NCBI RefSeq assembly: GCF_025263565.1
Contig: NZ_CP079865.1
Location: forward strand, 2,232,001 to 2,296,000
DNA from: Mycobacterium sp. SMC-8
GTDB lineage: Bacteria > Actinomycetota > Actinomycetes > Mycobacteriales > Mycobacteriaceae
Length of the DNA: 64,000 bases
Reading direction: 5' to 3'
Shown here: positions 1 through 8,430 of the stretch, one piece after another
Position numbering within the stretch: the stretch's first letter is position 1
How the letters are laid out: each line of letters begins with the position of its first letter
Program-made: the position numbers and the translations under genes
Notes under the pieces: model-generated
Seen by the model: the letters and a program-made list of their open reading frames with translations, nothing else
Databases searched by the model: none
Told to the model about the DNA's origin: nothing

Positions 1-296
1 AGCACCACGACGACCATGGCCAGGTACCCCGCCAGATGAAGGTGCATGCCTCGCCGTGCGCTGGCGCGGCGGGCGGCCGCACGCTGCGGGTCGTTGCGCC
101 GTAGCTCGGCCACGGGAAGGTCCGCGGTGAGTCGGCGCAGGTCGGGGTTGGTGTGCGCGTCGTACACGGCCTGCAGGCGGGTCTCGTACTCGGCCATGTC
201 CAGATATCCCTGGGCCAGCGCCTGCCCGAGCAAGGCCGCGGTGGCGTCGCGGTCACGGTCGCCGGCCCGGACGGTGGTTGTGACGGTGGAGCTCAC
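1..296 (-). CDS. DUF1707 domain membrane protein, C-terminus cut by window edge
   Basis: The reading frame begins with GTG at 296 and runs leftward off the window; 98 codons are visible. The N-terminal ~55 residues contain the DUF1707 pattern seen in many actinobacterial small regulatory or membrane proteins: RAGDRDRDATAALLGQAL, then GYLDMAEYETRLQAVYDA and LTADLP. A basic stretch (QRAAARRASARRG) precedes a hydrophobic helix (YLAMVVVV) where the sequence ends, so a membrane-anchored protein is expected. DUF1707 has no settled biochemical function. A dyad-rich regulatory region lies immediately upstream (306-366). GGGAGGGACC before the GTG provides a ribosome-binding site. The family call is firm; the full length is unknown. 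Confidence 0.8.
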   Translation of the reverse strand, partial: MSSTVTTTVRAGDRDRDATAALLGQALAQGYLDMAEYETRLQAVYDAHTNPDLRRLTADLPVAELRRNDPQRAAARRASARRGMHLHLAGYLAMVVVV

Positions 297-305
297 GGTC
301 CCTCC

Positions 306-366
306 CAAATCTTGACAATGACTAGTCTTGACAGTGCCACTCTTAACTAGTCAGTGTCAAGATTTG
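306..366. promoter_or_regulatory. Dyad operator region with three TTGACANTG motifs
   Basis: A 20-bp arm at 306-325 (CAAATCTTGACAATGACTAG) is repeated inverted at 347-366 with one mismatch. The core TTGACANTG also occurs at 329-337, so there are three copies: 312-320 and 329-337 forward, 352-360 inverted. This is the only substantial gap before the leftward DUF1707 gene (start 296). It is therefore a probable operator, with TTGACA also usable as a -35. The binding regulator is not in the window. Confidence 0.6.
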
Positions 367-443
367 TTTCCGCTAACGAGAGTGCGCCCAGGTCGCCGAA
401 ACGTCCGATGCGGCGATCTCACCGCACTGGCGCTTTACGAGAA

Positions 444-2666
444 TCAGCGGGCGTCGGCGAAGGCCCGGAGCGCCTCGACCTGCACCGGGTCCAGCGACGG
501 GCGCACAGCCTCGCGGGCGGCCGCTACGTCGGCGGCAGTGACGTCGGCGGCGTCGATCGAACGGCGCATCGCGGTCAGCGCGGCCTCGCGCAGCAGCGCG
601 ACGCAGTCCGCCGCGCTGTAGCCGTCGAGCTCACCGGCCAGCGCCGCGAGATCGACGGCCTCCGGTCCTTCCGAGACCAATGGGACAGATTTGCCCGCGG
701 TCTTGAGGATCTGGGTGCGGGCTTCGGCGTCCGGGGGCTCGACGAACACGAGCTTCTCCAGCCGGCCGGGGCGCAGCAGCGCCGGGTCGATCAGATCGGG
801 CCGGTTGGTCGCGCCGAGCACCACGACGTCGCGCAGCGGTTCGATGCCGTCGAGTTCGGTCAGCATCGCGGCCACCACGCGGTCGGTGACACCGGAATCG
901 AAACTCTGGCCGCGGCGTGGAGCCAGCGCGTCGATCTCGTCGAGGAACACCAGCGACGGCGCCGAATCGCGGGCCCGCTGGAACAGCTCGCGCACCGCCT
1001 TCTCCGACGAACCGACCCATTTGTCCATCAGCTCAGCACCTTTGACGGCGTGCACACTGAGCCGGCCCGAACTCGCCAACGCTCTGACCACGAACGTCTT
1101 GCCGCACCCCGGCGGGCCGTACAGCAGCACCCCGCGCGGCGGCTGAACCCCGAGCCGCTGGAATGTCTCCGGATGCTGCAGCGGCCACAGCACCGCCTCG
1201 GTCAGCGCCTGCTTGGTCTCGGCCATGTCGCCGACGTCGTCGAGGGTCACCGAGCCGACGGACACCTCCTCGGTCGCCGAGCGCGACAGCGGCCGGATCA
1301 CGCCGAGCGCCCCGACCAGGTCGCTCTGCTGCAACGCCGGCGCCTCGCCGGTCTCGCTGGCTCGCGCCGCCGCGCGCAGCGCGGCCTCGCGCACCAGCGC
1401 GGCGAGATCGGCGACCACGAATCCCGGTGTGCGCTCGGCGATCTCGCCTAGGTTCAGGTCCTGGGCGGGAACGTCGCGCAGCAGCACCTCGAGCAGTTGG
1501 GCGCGCACCGCACCGTCGGGCAGGGTCAACCCGAGCTCACGGTCGCACAGATCCGGCGCGCGCAGCCGGGGGTCGACGTTGTCCGGCACCGCCGTGGTGG
1601 CCACGAACGCGACACCCCGGGTGGCCACCGCGGAGCGCAACTCGGTGAGGATCAGCGTGGCCACCGGATCGGCGGGCACCGGCAGCAGGGCGTCGACGTC
1701 GGTGACCAGCAGCACGCCGCCGCCGTCGCGGACCGCGGCGACCGCGGAGGCCACGTTCGCCAATCGGTCCTCGGCGCGCAGCGATCCGACACCCGGCCCG
1801 TCGAGTTCGATCAGCCGCCGGCCCGCACAGACCGTCCGCACCAGGGTGGCCTTGCCCACCCCGGCCGGCCCCGACACGAGCACACCGAGATTGGCTGTGG
1901 CGCCGAGTTTCTCGAGTAGCTCGGGCTGGTCGAGGGCGAGCTTGAGCCATTCGGTGAGCCGACCCGCCTGGGCGTGCGACCCCTTCAGGTCGTCGTAGCT
2001 CACCGCGGGTGTCCCGGACTGCTCGGACGCGGTCACCACGTGCTCGCCGGTGCCGGCCGACGGTGCCGGAGCAGCCGAATCCCCCCAATCGACCAACGAA
2101 TTCGGCTGCACGCTGACGGGTCCGGCGGGGTCGACGGAGGTCACCGTCAACAGCTCCGAGGTCCAGGTGATCCCGACCGACGCCGCCAGGGCGGCGCTGG
2201 CCTGCGATGTCGACGTGCCCGGCCCGAGATCGCGCGGCAGCAGCGAGACGGTGTCACCGACGGTCATCACCTTGCCGAGCAGGGCCTGCCGCAGTGTGGC
2301 GGGGGAGACCGACCGGGTGGCAAGGGCCGAGCCGCTCAGCGTCACGCAGCGGGCCCCGAGCACCGTGACCGGGGCGACGAGCACCGGGGTGTCCTCGCGC
2401 AGCCCGGCGTTGGACAGCGTCACGTCGTCGAGCAGTGCCGTGCCCGTCGGTGTGCCCGCCGGGGCGACCCCCACCACCGCGGCGGTGGTGCGCGCGCCGG
2501 TCAACGACACCGCGTCCCACTCGCGGATGCCCAGGGCCGCAATGGCTTCCGGGTGCAGCCGGATCACCCCGCGGCGGGAGTCCAGCGCCGAGGTGTTCAG
2601 CCGCGCGGTCAGCGTCAGCTGCGCGCGCGACGGGCGGTGCTCGGCGGACCGGTGAAGTTCGGACAC
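444..2666 (-). CDS. Cdc48/p97-like AAA ATPase with degenerate D1 domain
   Basis: A 740-residue AAA ATPase with the layout of Cdc48: a double-psi-barrel-like N domain (about 15-180) and two AAA modules. D2 is canonical, with Walker A GPPGCGKT (517-524), Walker B LVFLDEIDA (572-580) and an RPGRLEK arginine-finger region. D1 is eroded: Walker A reads GPAGVGKA (266-273) with Ala replacing Ser/Thr, and Walker B is LLVTDVDALL without the catalytic Glu. D2 probably does most of the hydrolysis. It starts at GTG 2666, one base after the pssA stop, and so is the last gene of the leftward operon. It corresponds in order and type to M. tuberculosis Rv0435c. Substrates are unknown. Confidence 0.9.
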   Translation of the reverse strand: MSELHRSAEHRPSRAQLTLTARLNTSALDSRRGVIRLHPEAIAALGIREWDAVSLTGARTTAAVVGVAPAGTPTGTALLDDVTLSNAGLREDTPVLVAPVTVLGARCVTLSGSALATRSVSPATLRQALLGKVMTVGDTVSLLPRDLGPGTSTSQASAALAASVGITWTSELLTVTSVDPAGPVSVQPNSLVDWGDSAAPAPSAGTGEHVVTASEQSGTPAVSYDDLKGSHAQAGRLTEWLKLALDQPELLEKLGATANLGVLVSGPAGVGKATLVRTVCAGRRLIELDGPGVGSLRAEDRLANVASAVAAVRDGGGVLLVTDVDALLPVPADPVATLILTELRSAVATRGVAFVATTAVPDNVDPRLRAPDLCDRELGLTLPDGAVRAQLLEVLLRDVPAQDLNLGEIAERTPGFVVADLAALVREAALRAAARASETGEAPALQQSDLVGALGVIRPLSRSATEEVSVGSVTLDDVGDMAETKQALTEAVLWPLQHPETFQRLGVQPPRGVLLYGPPGCGKTFVVRALASSGRLSVHAVKGAELMDKWVGSSEKAVRELFQRARDSAPSLVFLDEIDALAPRRGQSFDSGVTDRVVAAMLTELDGIEPLRDVVVLGATNRPDLIDPALLRPGRLEKLVFVEPPDAEARTQILKTAGKSVPLVSEGPEAVDLAALAGELDGYSAADCVALLREAALTAMRRSIDAADVTAADVAAAREAVRPSLDPVQVEALRAFADAR

Positions 2667-2667
2667 G

Positions 2668-3519
2668 TCATCCTCTCGGCGGCCTGCGCAGGCCCAGGCG
2701 CAACATCGAACGCCGGTGCGGTTGGGTCCGCCGGATCGCGCGACGCGCCGCGCGCTGCTGGCGGGGTTTGTCGTCCCAGACCTCGGGGTGTTCCGCCAGG
2801 AACCGGCGGGTGCGGATCGCGAACGGGATGTGCAGGAAGTAGACCGCGATGATCACCAGCAGCACGAGGTAGCCGTACAGGATCGAGGCGGCCACCCCGA
2901 TGGCCAGCAGCGCCAGCAGCGGCGCCACCATGTTGGGCGGCACCGAGAACGTGTGGATTTTGCGCATCGGCACGGTGCTGACCACCAGCAGCGAGATTCC
3001 GATCATCCAGATGACGACCGCCGGTTCGGAGGTCCACCAACCGTCACCGAACTGCATCTTGGCCGCCAGCGGACCGATCGCCCCGATCGCACCGGCCGGA
3101 GCGGGCATCCCGACGAAGTACTTCTTCTCGTAGGCGGGCTGGTCGACGTCGAGCATCGCGTTGAACCGGGCCAGCCGCAGCACGATGCACACCGCGTACA
3201 GCAGCACCACGATCCAGCCGATTCGCGACGTCGACAGCAGGGTGGCGTAGACGATGAACGCCGGTGCCACACCGAAGTTCACCGCATCGGCGAGCGAGTC
3301 GATCTCCTCGCCCATGCGCGAGGTCGCGTTCAGGGCGCGCGCGGTGCGGCCGTCGAGCGCATCGAGGATCGCCGCGATCGCGAGGAAGGCCATCGCCTCG
3401 GTGGGCCGGTCGTCGAGGGCGAACTTCACCGCGCTGAGCCCGAGGCAGATCGCGGCGACCGTCATCGCGCTCGGCAGAATCCGCACGCTGACGACGGACT
3501 TCTTGATGCGCGGCCTCAT
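2668..3519 (-). CDS. pssA: CDP-diacylglycerol-serine O-phosphatidyltransferase
   Basis: Transfers a phosphatidyl group from CDP-diacylglycerol to L-serine, giving phosphatidylserine for the next enzyme, Psd. The 283-residue membrane protein contains the CDP-alcohol phosphotransferase signature DGRTAR-x8-G-x3-D-x3-D, within [20 protein letters not shown] and the following IDSLAD. Several hydrophobic helices follow (residues ~75-230), then a basic, soluble tail ([20 protein letters not shown]). The start overlaps the end of psd by 4 bp (ATGA), showing translational coupling. The tail ends 1 bp before the AAA ATPase start. Family assignment is firm; serine as acceptor is inferred from the pairing with psd. 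Confidence 0.93.
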   Translation of the reverse strand: MRPRIKKSVVSVRILPSAMTVAAICLGLSAVKFALDDRPTEAMAFLAIAAILDALDGRTARALNATSRMGEEIDSLADAVNFGVAPAFIVYATLLSTSRIGWIVVLLYAVCIVLRLARFNAMLDVDQPAYEKKYFVGMPAPAGAIGAIGPLAAKMQFGDGWWTSEPAVVIWMIGISLLVVSTVPMRKIHTFSVPPNMVAPLLALLAIGVAASILYGYLVLLVIIAVYFLHIPFAIRTRRFLAEHPEVWDDKPRQQRAARRAIRRTQPHRRSMLRLGLRRPPRG

Positions 3520-4217
3520 CGGGGCAGCTCGGCCAGGACGGTCTCGCCGGCCAAGGTCCGCTGCCCGACGCTGACCAGGATCTTCGAGCCGGCCGGCAGG
3601 TAGGTGTCCAACCGCGAACCGAAGCGGATCAGGCCGTAGGTGTCGCCGAGCCCGACCTTGTCACCGGGTTTGACATCGCACACGATCCGGCGCGCGATCA
3701 GTCCCGCGATCTGCACGGCGATCACCTCGTCGCCGTCCGGGCTGCGGATCACCACGCTGTTGCGTTCGTTGTCCTCGCTGGCCGCGGCCAGGTCGGCGGA
3801 GCCAAACAACCCGGGGCGGTGCGTGACGGTGACGACCTCGCCGCCCAGCGGGGCACGCTGGACGTGCGCGTCGAGCACCGAGAGGAAGATGCTGATCCTC
3901 GGAAGAGGCGTTGCGGGCAGCCCCAGTTCAGCGGGCGGCACGGCCTCCTCGATCAGGCAGATGAGCCCATCGGCCGGGGCGACGACCACCCCGGGACGGG
4001 TCGGTGGGGTCCGCGGCGGGTGGCGGAAGAACGCCGCGTTGGCCACGGCCGAGGCGAGCCCGGCGCGGCGCAGCCATCGGCTCTTGCCGCCGGCCAGAGC
4101 GACCGCGAGGCTGGCGCCGACGAACGGCACACCCGCGGGGTGCATCGGGGGAACGGAGGTGCGAACCAGGGCCGCCAGGCGCGCTGGTCCTGTCTTGAGG
4201 TCTGGGCGTCTGGCCAT
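3516..4217 (-). CDS. psd: Phosphatidylserine decarboxylase proenzyme
   Basis: Decarboxylates phosphatidylserine to phosphatidylethanolamine. The 233-residue protein matches the short actinobacterial Psd (about 231 residues in M. tuberculosis). A hydrophobic segment near residues 25-50 anchors it to the membrane. The self-cleavage site that creates the pyruvoyl group lies in [11 protein letters not shown] near the C-terminus: the FGS serine takes the place of the LGST motif of the longer enzymes. The conserved segment [11 protein letters not shown] is also present. psd and pssA overlap by 4 bp, which joins synthesis and decarboxylation of phosphatidylserine in one transcript. Confidence 0.93.
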   Translation of the reverse strand: MARRPDLKTGPARLAALVRTSVPPMHPAGVPFVGASLAVALAGGKSRWLRRAGLASAVANAAFFRHPPRTPPTRPGVVVAPADGLICLIEEAVPPAELGLPATPLPRISIFLSVLDAHVQRAPLGGEVVTVTHRPGLFGSADLAAASEDNERNSVVIRSPDGDEVIAVQIAGLIARRIVCDVKPGDKVGLGDTYGLIRFGSRLDTYLPAGSKILVSVGQRTLAGETVLAELPR

Positions 4218-4227
4218 CGTGGCCGCG

Positions 4228-4233
4228 ATTCTA
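4228..4233 (-). promoter_or_regulatory. -10 hexamer TAGAAT before psd
   Basis: TAGAAT on the minus strand lies 10 nt before the psd ATG and would give a leader of only a few bases. It sits in the 50-bp gap after moeA and suggests that psd-pssA-ATPase can be transcribed independently of the upstream genes. Confidence 0.45.
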
Positions 4234-4267
4234 CGGTCCCCCGGCGCTGTCGCAGGGTCCCCCGCCG

Positions 4268-5476
4268 CTATCGCAGGTCCCAGACCTGTACGCGGGACCC
4301 GGCCGCCACCTCGGCGGTGTCCTCGTCGAGTTCGAGCAGGCAGTTCGCCGAGGCCAGCCAGCGCAGATGATGCGACGCCGGGGGGCCGTAACTGGTGACG
4401 GTGTCGCTGACCGGGTCGAATACGCCGCGCCGGAACTGCCGTTTACCGCGCGGTGAGACGAGGTCCTCGGTCAGCATCGCGGTGCGGCGCGGCCGCTCGG
4501 TGTCGGGCAGGCCCATCGCGGCGCGTACCGCCGGGCGCACGAACACCTCGAAGGACACCAGCGCGCTGACCGGGTTACCCGGCAGCGTGACGATCGGGAC
4601 GCCGGGCGCCGGGCCGTCGAGCCGGCCGGCGCCCTGCGGCATACCCGGCTGCATGGCGACCTTGGTGAACTCGACGCCACCCTCGGTCAGCGCGTCCTTG
4701 ACCACCTCGTAGGCGCCGGCGCTGACACCGCCGGTGGTGACGATCAGATCAGCCTCGCCCGCATGCCGGCGCAGCACGTCACGGAACGCGTCGACGTCGT
4801 CGCCGGTCATCGGGCAGGCGATGACCTCGCCCCCGGCTTCCCGGACGGCGGCGGCCAGCATCACCCCGTTGGACTCGTAGATCTGCCCGGGCTGCAGCGG
4901 CCGGCCTGCGGCGACCAGCTCGGTGCCGGTGGACACCACGAGCACGCGCTGGCGCGGGATCACCGTCAGCTCGCCGATACCGAGAGCGGCCGCCAGGCCC
5001 AGCGCGGCCGGGGTGACCACCTGGCCGGCCCGCAGCACCGTGGTGCCCGCGGTGACGTCCTCACCGGCACGTCGGATGTGCTGCCCGGGCCGGGTGGCGG
5101 CGCGGATCGTCACGGTGTCGGTCGCGCCGTCGGTGGCTTCCACGGGGATGACGGCCGTCGCCCCGGCGGGCAGCGGCGCGCCGGTCATGATGCGGTGCGC
5201 GGTGCCGGGCCGCAGGGTGGGGACGTCGGTGCGGCCCGCGGGGATGTCCTCGGCCACCGGAAGCCGCACCGGCGCGGCCTCGGTGGCGCTCGCGATGTCC
5301 TCGGAGAACACCGCGTACCCGTCCATCGCGGAGTTGTCGAAGCCCGGCAGTGACAGCGGGGCCACCACGTCGTCGGCGAGCGCCAGTCCCAGCGCGTCGG
5401 CGACCGGGACCGTCACCGAAGGCCGCGCCGTGACCAGCGACGCGACCACGCGCCGGTGTTCGTCGACCGACCGCAT
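4268..5476 (-). CDS. moeA: Molybdopterin molybdenumtransferase MoeA
   Basis: Inserts molybdate into adenylylated molybdopterin to complete molybdenum cofactor. The 402-residue protein is close to M. tuberculosis MoeA2 (about 405). The N-terminal MoeA signature [14 protein letters not shown] is present. The central MoCF-biosynthesis domain contains [16 protein letters not shown] and the [17 protein letters not shown] loop, followed by [12 protein letters not shown]. The C-terminal domain IV ([10 protein letters not shown] onward) is complete. ATG 5476-5474 overlaps the stop of the upstream SDR by one base; the longer upstream frame is only a shadow of that SDR. The neighbours are lipid genes, the same arrangement as moeA2 in M. 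tuberculosis. Confidence 0.93.
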   Translation of the reverse strand: MRSVDEHRRVVASLVTARPSVTVPVADALGLALADDVVAPLSLPGFDNSAMDGYAVFSEDIASATEAAPVRLPVAEDIPAGRTDVPTLRPGTAHRIMTGAPLPAGATAVIPVEATDGATDTVTIRAATRPGQHIRRAGEDVTAGTTVLRAGQVVTPAALGLAAALGIGELTVIPRQRVLVVSTGTELVAAGRPLQPGQIYESNGVMLAAAVREAGGEVIACPMTGDDVDAFRDVLRRHAGEADLIVTTGGVSAGAYEVVKDALTEGGVEFTKVAMQPGMPQGAGRLDGPAPGVPIVTLPGNPVSALVSFEVFVRPAVRAAMGLPDTERPRRTAMLTEDLVSPRGKRQFRRGVFDPVSDTVTSYGPPASHHLRWLASANCLLELDEDTAEVAAGSRVQVWDLR

Positions 5477-6393
5477 CAGAGGTCGTACCTCACACCGGTC
5501 AGTTCCTCGGACACCGTCCACAGCCGCCGTTGCACGTCCTCGTCGCGGGATATCGCGTTCGACGACACCAGCACCGGGTGGCCGACCAGTTCCCGGATGC
5601 CGGACGGCCCGTAGTACTGGCCCCCGCGCGCGCCCGGATCGGTCGCCGCGCGCAGCGTCGCCAGAGCTCCGACGGCGGGGCTGTTGGTGACCAGCCCGGC
5701 CAGCTTCGAGAACCCGGGGAGGCCCGAGCCGGGGATGTGGCGCATGAGCTCGGTGTTCGAGATTCCCGGGTGCGCGGCGACCGCAATCGTCGGGGCGCCC
5801 TTGGCGGCCAGGCGACGCGCCAGCTCGTAGCTGAACATCAGGTTGGCCAGCTTCGACTGGCCGTACGCCGCGACCCTGTTGTAGCCGTGCTCCCACTGCA
5901 GGTCGTCGAAGCGGATGCCGGCCCGGATGTTGTGGGCGATGGAGGCCACGGTCACCACCCGGGAGCCCGGCACGTCCAGCAGCGTGTCCAGCAACAGCCC
6001 GGTGAGCGCGAAGTGCCCGAGGTGGTTGGTGCCGAACTGCAGCTCGAACCCGTCGGCGGTGACCTGCTTGGGCGGGTACATCACCCCGGCGTTGTTGATC
6101 AGCAGGTCGATGCGGGGGAATGCCAGCCGCAGCGCGTCGGCGGCTTCGCGGACGCTGGCCAGCGACGACAGGTCGAGTTCCTGGAGCGTGACGTCGGCTC
6201 CGGGATGCCGTCGTGCGATGTCGTCGGCGGCCTTGCGGCCCTTGTCCAGGTTGCGCACCGCGATGACGACACGCGCGCCCCTGCCCGCCAGCACCGCGGC
6301 TGTCTCGTAACCGATACCGGTGTTGGCGCCGGTGACGACGGCGACCCGGCCGGACTGGTCGGGCACATCGGCGGCGGTCCATTTGGAAGTCAT
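5476..6393 (-). CDS. Short-chain dehydrogenase/reductase (Rv0439c type)
   Basis: A 305-residue NAD(P)-dependent oxidoreductase of the retinol-dehydrogenase-like SDR group. Seen: cofactor motif TGANTGIG (near residue 20), NNAGVM, the catalytic Ser in TVASIAHN, and YGQSKLAN with the catalytic Tyr and Lys. The distal end (GPSGIRELVGHP...SEELTGV) is shared with the broken paralogue at 12599-13503, which also begins with a similar WTAADVPDQSGR-like segment. The substrate is unknown. The ATG lies 6 nt after a TAAGTT -10 (6400-6405), so translation is probably leaderless, and the gene heads the operon SDR-moeA-psd-pssA-ATPase. Confidence 0.9.
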   Translation of the reverse strand: MTSKWTAADVPDQSGRVAVVTGANTGIGYETAAVLAGRGARVVIAVRNLDKGRKAADDIARRHPGADVTLQELDLSSLASVREAADALRLAFPRIDLLINNAGVMYPPKQVTADGFELQFGTNHLGHFALTGLLLDTLLDVPGSRVVTVASIAHNIRAGIRFDDLQWEHGYNRVAAYGQSKLANLMFSYELARRLAAKGAPTIAVAAHPGISNTELMRHIPGSGLPGFSKLAGLVTNSPAVGALATLRAATDPGARGGQYYGPSGIRELVGHPVLVSSNAISRDEDVQRRLWTVSEELTGVRYDL

Positions 6394-6399
6394 GGGGTT

Positions 6400-6405
6400 A
6401 ACTTA
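6400..6405 (-). promoter_or_regulatory. Leaderless promoter -10 (TAAGTT) for SDR operon
   Basis: TAAGTT on the minus strand is followed by 6 nt and then the SDR ATG at 6393, the spacing expected when transcription starts at the start codon. It is one half of a 42-bp divergent promoter region shared with the PH-domain gene at 6436. Confidence 0.6.
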
Positions 6406-6422
6406 CGGTCTGGGCGCGCAAC

Positions 6423-6428
6423 TAGTCT
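6423..6428 (+). promoter_or_regulatory. Leaderless promoter -10 (TAGTCT) for PH-domain gene pair
   Basis: TAGTCT is followed by 7 nt and then GTG 6436. This spacing supports transcription starting at the GTG and decides the start codon, since the frame itself is open much further upstream. Confidence 0.6.
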
Positions 6429-6435
6429 CGGAGCC

Positions 6436-6918
6436 GTGCACCTGGTCGAACCGGCGCATCCGCCGAGCCGGAAAGCGCCGCTTGTCTGGGCCATCGGGGC
6501 AGCCGTCCCGTGGACGATGGCGGCGATCGCGCAGGCGGTGTGGTTCGCCGTCGACGGTCGGTTGCCGTGGCTGCACGTGCTGCTGGCGATCGGCACCGTG
6601 CTGGGCGCCACGGTGTCGGTGGCGGTCGCGCCGTTGTGGCGGTACCGGGTGCACCGCTGGGATCTCGACTCCACCGCGGTCTACACCCGGTCGGGGTGGC
6701 TGGTGCAAGAGCGCCGCATCGCACCGATCTCCCGGGTACAGACCGTGGACACCTACCGCGGCCCGCTGGACCGGCTGTTCGGTTTGTCCAACGTGACGGT
6801 GACGACGGCGTCGTCGGCCGGAGCGGTGCGCATCGTCGCGCTGGACGCCGAGGTCGCCGATCAGGTGGTGGCCCGGCTGACCGACATCGCCGCCCTGGGT
6901 GCCGAGGACGCCACGTGA
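6436..6918 (+). CDS. YdbS-like bacterial PH-domain (bPH2/DUF304) membrane protein
   Basis: A 160-residue protein with two hydrophobic segments near the N-terminus (residues ~15-35 and 42-62), followed by one bPH2/DUF304 domain: YRVHRWDLDSTAVYTRSGWL, then the family-typical RRIAPISRVQTVDT and GLSNVTVTTAS. YdbS-type proteins occur in pairs with larger YdbT-type proteins; that is so here, since the stop overlaps the next start by 4 bp (GTGA). The function of the pair is not established; membrane or envelope stress roles have been proposed for relatives. The GTG start was chosen because of the -10 hexamer 7 nt upstream. Confidence 0.83.
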   Translation: MHLVEPAHPPSRKAPLVWAIGAAVPWTMAAIAQAVWFAVDGRLPWLHVLLAIGTVLGATVSVAVAPLWRYRVHRWDLDSTAVYTRSGWLVQERRIAPISRVQTVDTYRGPLDRLFGLSNVTVTTASSAGAVRIVALDAEVADQVVARLTDIAALGAEDAT

Positions 6919-8384
6919 GCACCCCGGACGCCAACAGCGATGCAGGTACCGCGTGGTCCCGGCTGAGCCCTCGCATGCTGCTCGTGCATCCGGTGCACGA
7001 GGTGGCCCGCCAGATCCCGGTGCTGATCGGGTCGCTGGTGCTGGGCTCGGCGACGGGGAACCCGCTGTGGGCGGTGGCCGGGGTCGGGATGGTGGTGGCC
7101 TACGGCCTGGCCCGCTGGTTCACCACGACGTACCGGATCGGTGCCGAGGATGTGCAACTGCGCACCGGGGTGCTGCAGCGGAACGTGCTGTCGGTGCCCC
7201 GCAACCGGATCCGGTCGGTGTCCACCGACGCCCGGCTGCTGCACCGGCTGTTGGGGCTGACCGTGCTTCGGGTCAGTACCGGGCAGGAAGCCAAGGGGGA
7301 CAACGATTTCGAGCTTGACGCGGTGCCGACCTCCGAGGTGGCCAGGCTGCGCGCGACCCTGCTCGCGGAGTCGCTGGAGCCACCCGGGCGCGCCGAACCG
7401 ACCCGGCTGCTGGCGCGGTGGCAGCCGTCCTGGTTGCGGTACAGCCCGCTGACCTCGGCCGGCCTGGTGATGATCATCGCCGCACTCGGAGTGATCTCGC
7501 AGCCGGGAGTACTTGCGGCGGTGCGCGATTCGGCACTGGTCGCGGAAGGTGAAAGGGTGGCGCAGCGCCTCGGCGTGATCGGCGCGGTGGTCGCGGTCGT
7601 CCTGGGTGTGGTGTTCGCGTCGGTGGCGCTGTCGGTGACGCAGTCGCTGCTCAGGTACGGCAATCTGATTCTGCGGCGCGACGCCGAGGTGCTGCACCTG
7701 TCGCACGGTCTGGTGCGGCTGCGCGAGCACACCTTCGACATGCGCCGGCTGCGGGGCGGCACCCTGCGAGAACCGCTGCTGGTGCGCCTGTTCGGCGGCG
7801 CGCGCCTGGATGCGGTGATGACCGGGGTTGCCGGCGCCGGGGAGGCCTCGCAGCTGCTTCCGCCGTGCCCGCGCGGCACCGCCGAAGCGGTGCTGATGGA
7901 CCTGATCGACGATCCCGGCGCGGTGACAGGACCGCTGCGCACACATGGTCCGGCGGCGACCCGGCGGCGCTGGACCCGGGCCATGGCTGTGCCCGCCGGT
8001 GTCGCGTTGGCGCTGGCCGTGGCGGCGGTGGCGGGCGATGTCGCGCTGTGGGCCTGGGCGCTGCCCGTGCTGCTCGCGGTGATCGCTGCCGGCCTGGCCC
8101 ACGACCGGGCGCGGGCGCTGGGCCACCGGGCCGGCGGCGGGTGGCTGGTGGCCAGGGCGGGCAGTCTGGCGCGGCGCCGCGACTGCGTGGCCGCAGCCGG
8201 CATTGTGGGATGGACGGTGCGGCAGTCGCTGCTGCAGCGCAGGGCGGGGGTGGCGACCCTGATCGCCGCGACCGCGGCGGGCGTGAAGCGCTACGAGGTC
8301 GTCGACGTTCCAGCCGAGCTCGCCTGGTCCATCGCCGCGATGACGTCGCCGTGGGTCGGTACGACGTCGTGGGCGCGCGGGTAG
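6915..8384 (+). CDS. YdbT-like PH-domain membrane protein (multiple bPH2 domains)
   Basis: A 489-residue partner of the preceding protein. It has hydrophobic pairs near residues 30-65, around 185-250, and again near 365-395. Each is followed by a DUF304/bPH2 unit with the pattern rYGNLILRRDAEVLHLSHGL or YRIGAEDVQLRTGVL, then VPRNRIRSVSTDARLLHRLLGLT-like strands. The C-terminal unit contains GWTVRQSLLQRRAGVATL. The 4-bp overlap with 6436-6918 indicates co-translation. A complex of the two membrane proteins is the simplest reading, but no substrate or partner can be inferred. Confidence 0.83.
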   Translation: MSTPDANSDAGTAWSRLSPRMLLVHPVHEVARQIPVLIGSLVLGSATGNPLWAVAGVGMVVAYGLARWFTTTYRIGAEDVQLRTGVLQRNVLSVPRNRIRSVSTDARLLHRLLGLTVLRVSTGQEAKGDNDFELDAVPTSEVARLRATLLAESLEPPGRAEPTRLLARWQPSWLRYSPLTSAGLVMIIAALGVISQPGVLAAVRDSALVAEGERVAQRLGVIGAVVAVVLGVVFASVALSVTQSLLRYGNLILRRDAEVLHLSHGLVRLREHTFDMRRLRGGTLREPLLVRLFGGARLDAVMTGVAGAGEASQLLPPCPRGTAEAVLMDLIDDPGAVTGPLRTHGPAATRRRWTRAMAVPAGVALALAVAAVAGDVALWAWALPVLLAVIAAGLAHDRARALGHRAGGGWLVARAGSLARRRDCVAAAGIVGWTVRQSLLQRRAGVATLIAATAAGVKRYEVVDVPAELAWSIAAMTSPWVGTTSWARG

Positions 8385-8418
8385 CCGGGTCTCAGGTTGC
8401 GTGCGCCCGTCGGCGGTT

Positions 8419-8424
8419 TACTGT
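8419..8424 (+). promoter_or_regulatory. Leaderless promoter -10 (TACTGT) for HAD gene
   Basis: TACTGT is followed by 6 nt and ATG 8431. This supports ATG 8431 rather than the earlier in-frame start at 8401, which would lie upstream of the promoter. Confidence 0.6.
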
Positions 8425-8430
8425 CGCAAC

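Noticed and set aside
4268..6382. 704-codon frame fusing moeA with upstream sequence
   Set aside because: The upstream half is a shadow of the SDR at 5476-6393; moeA starts at ATG 5476, overlapping the SDR stop by one base.
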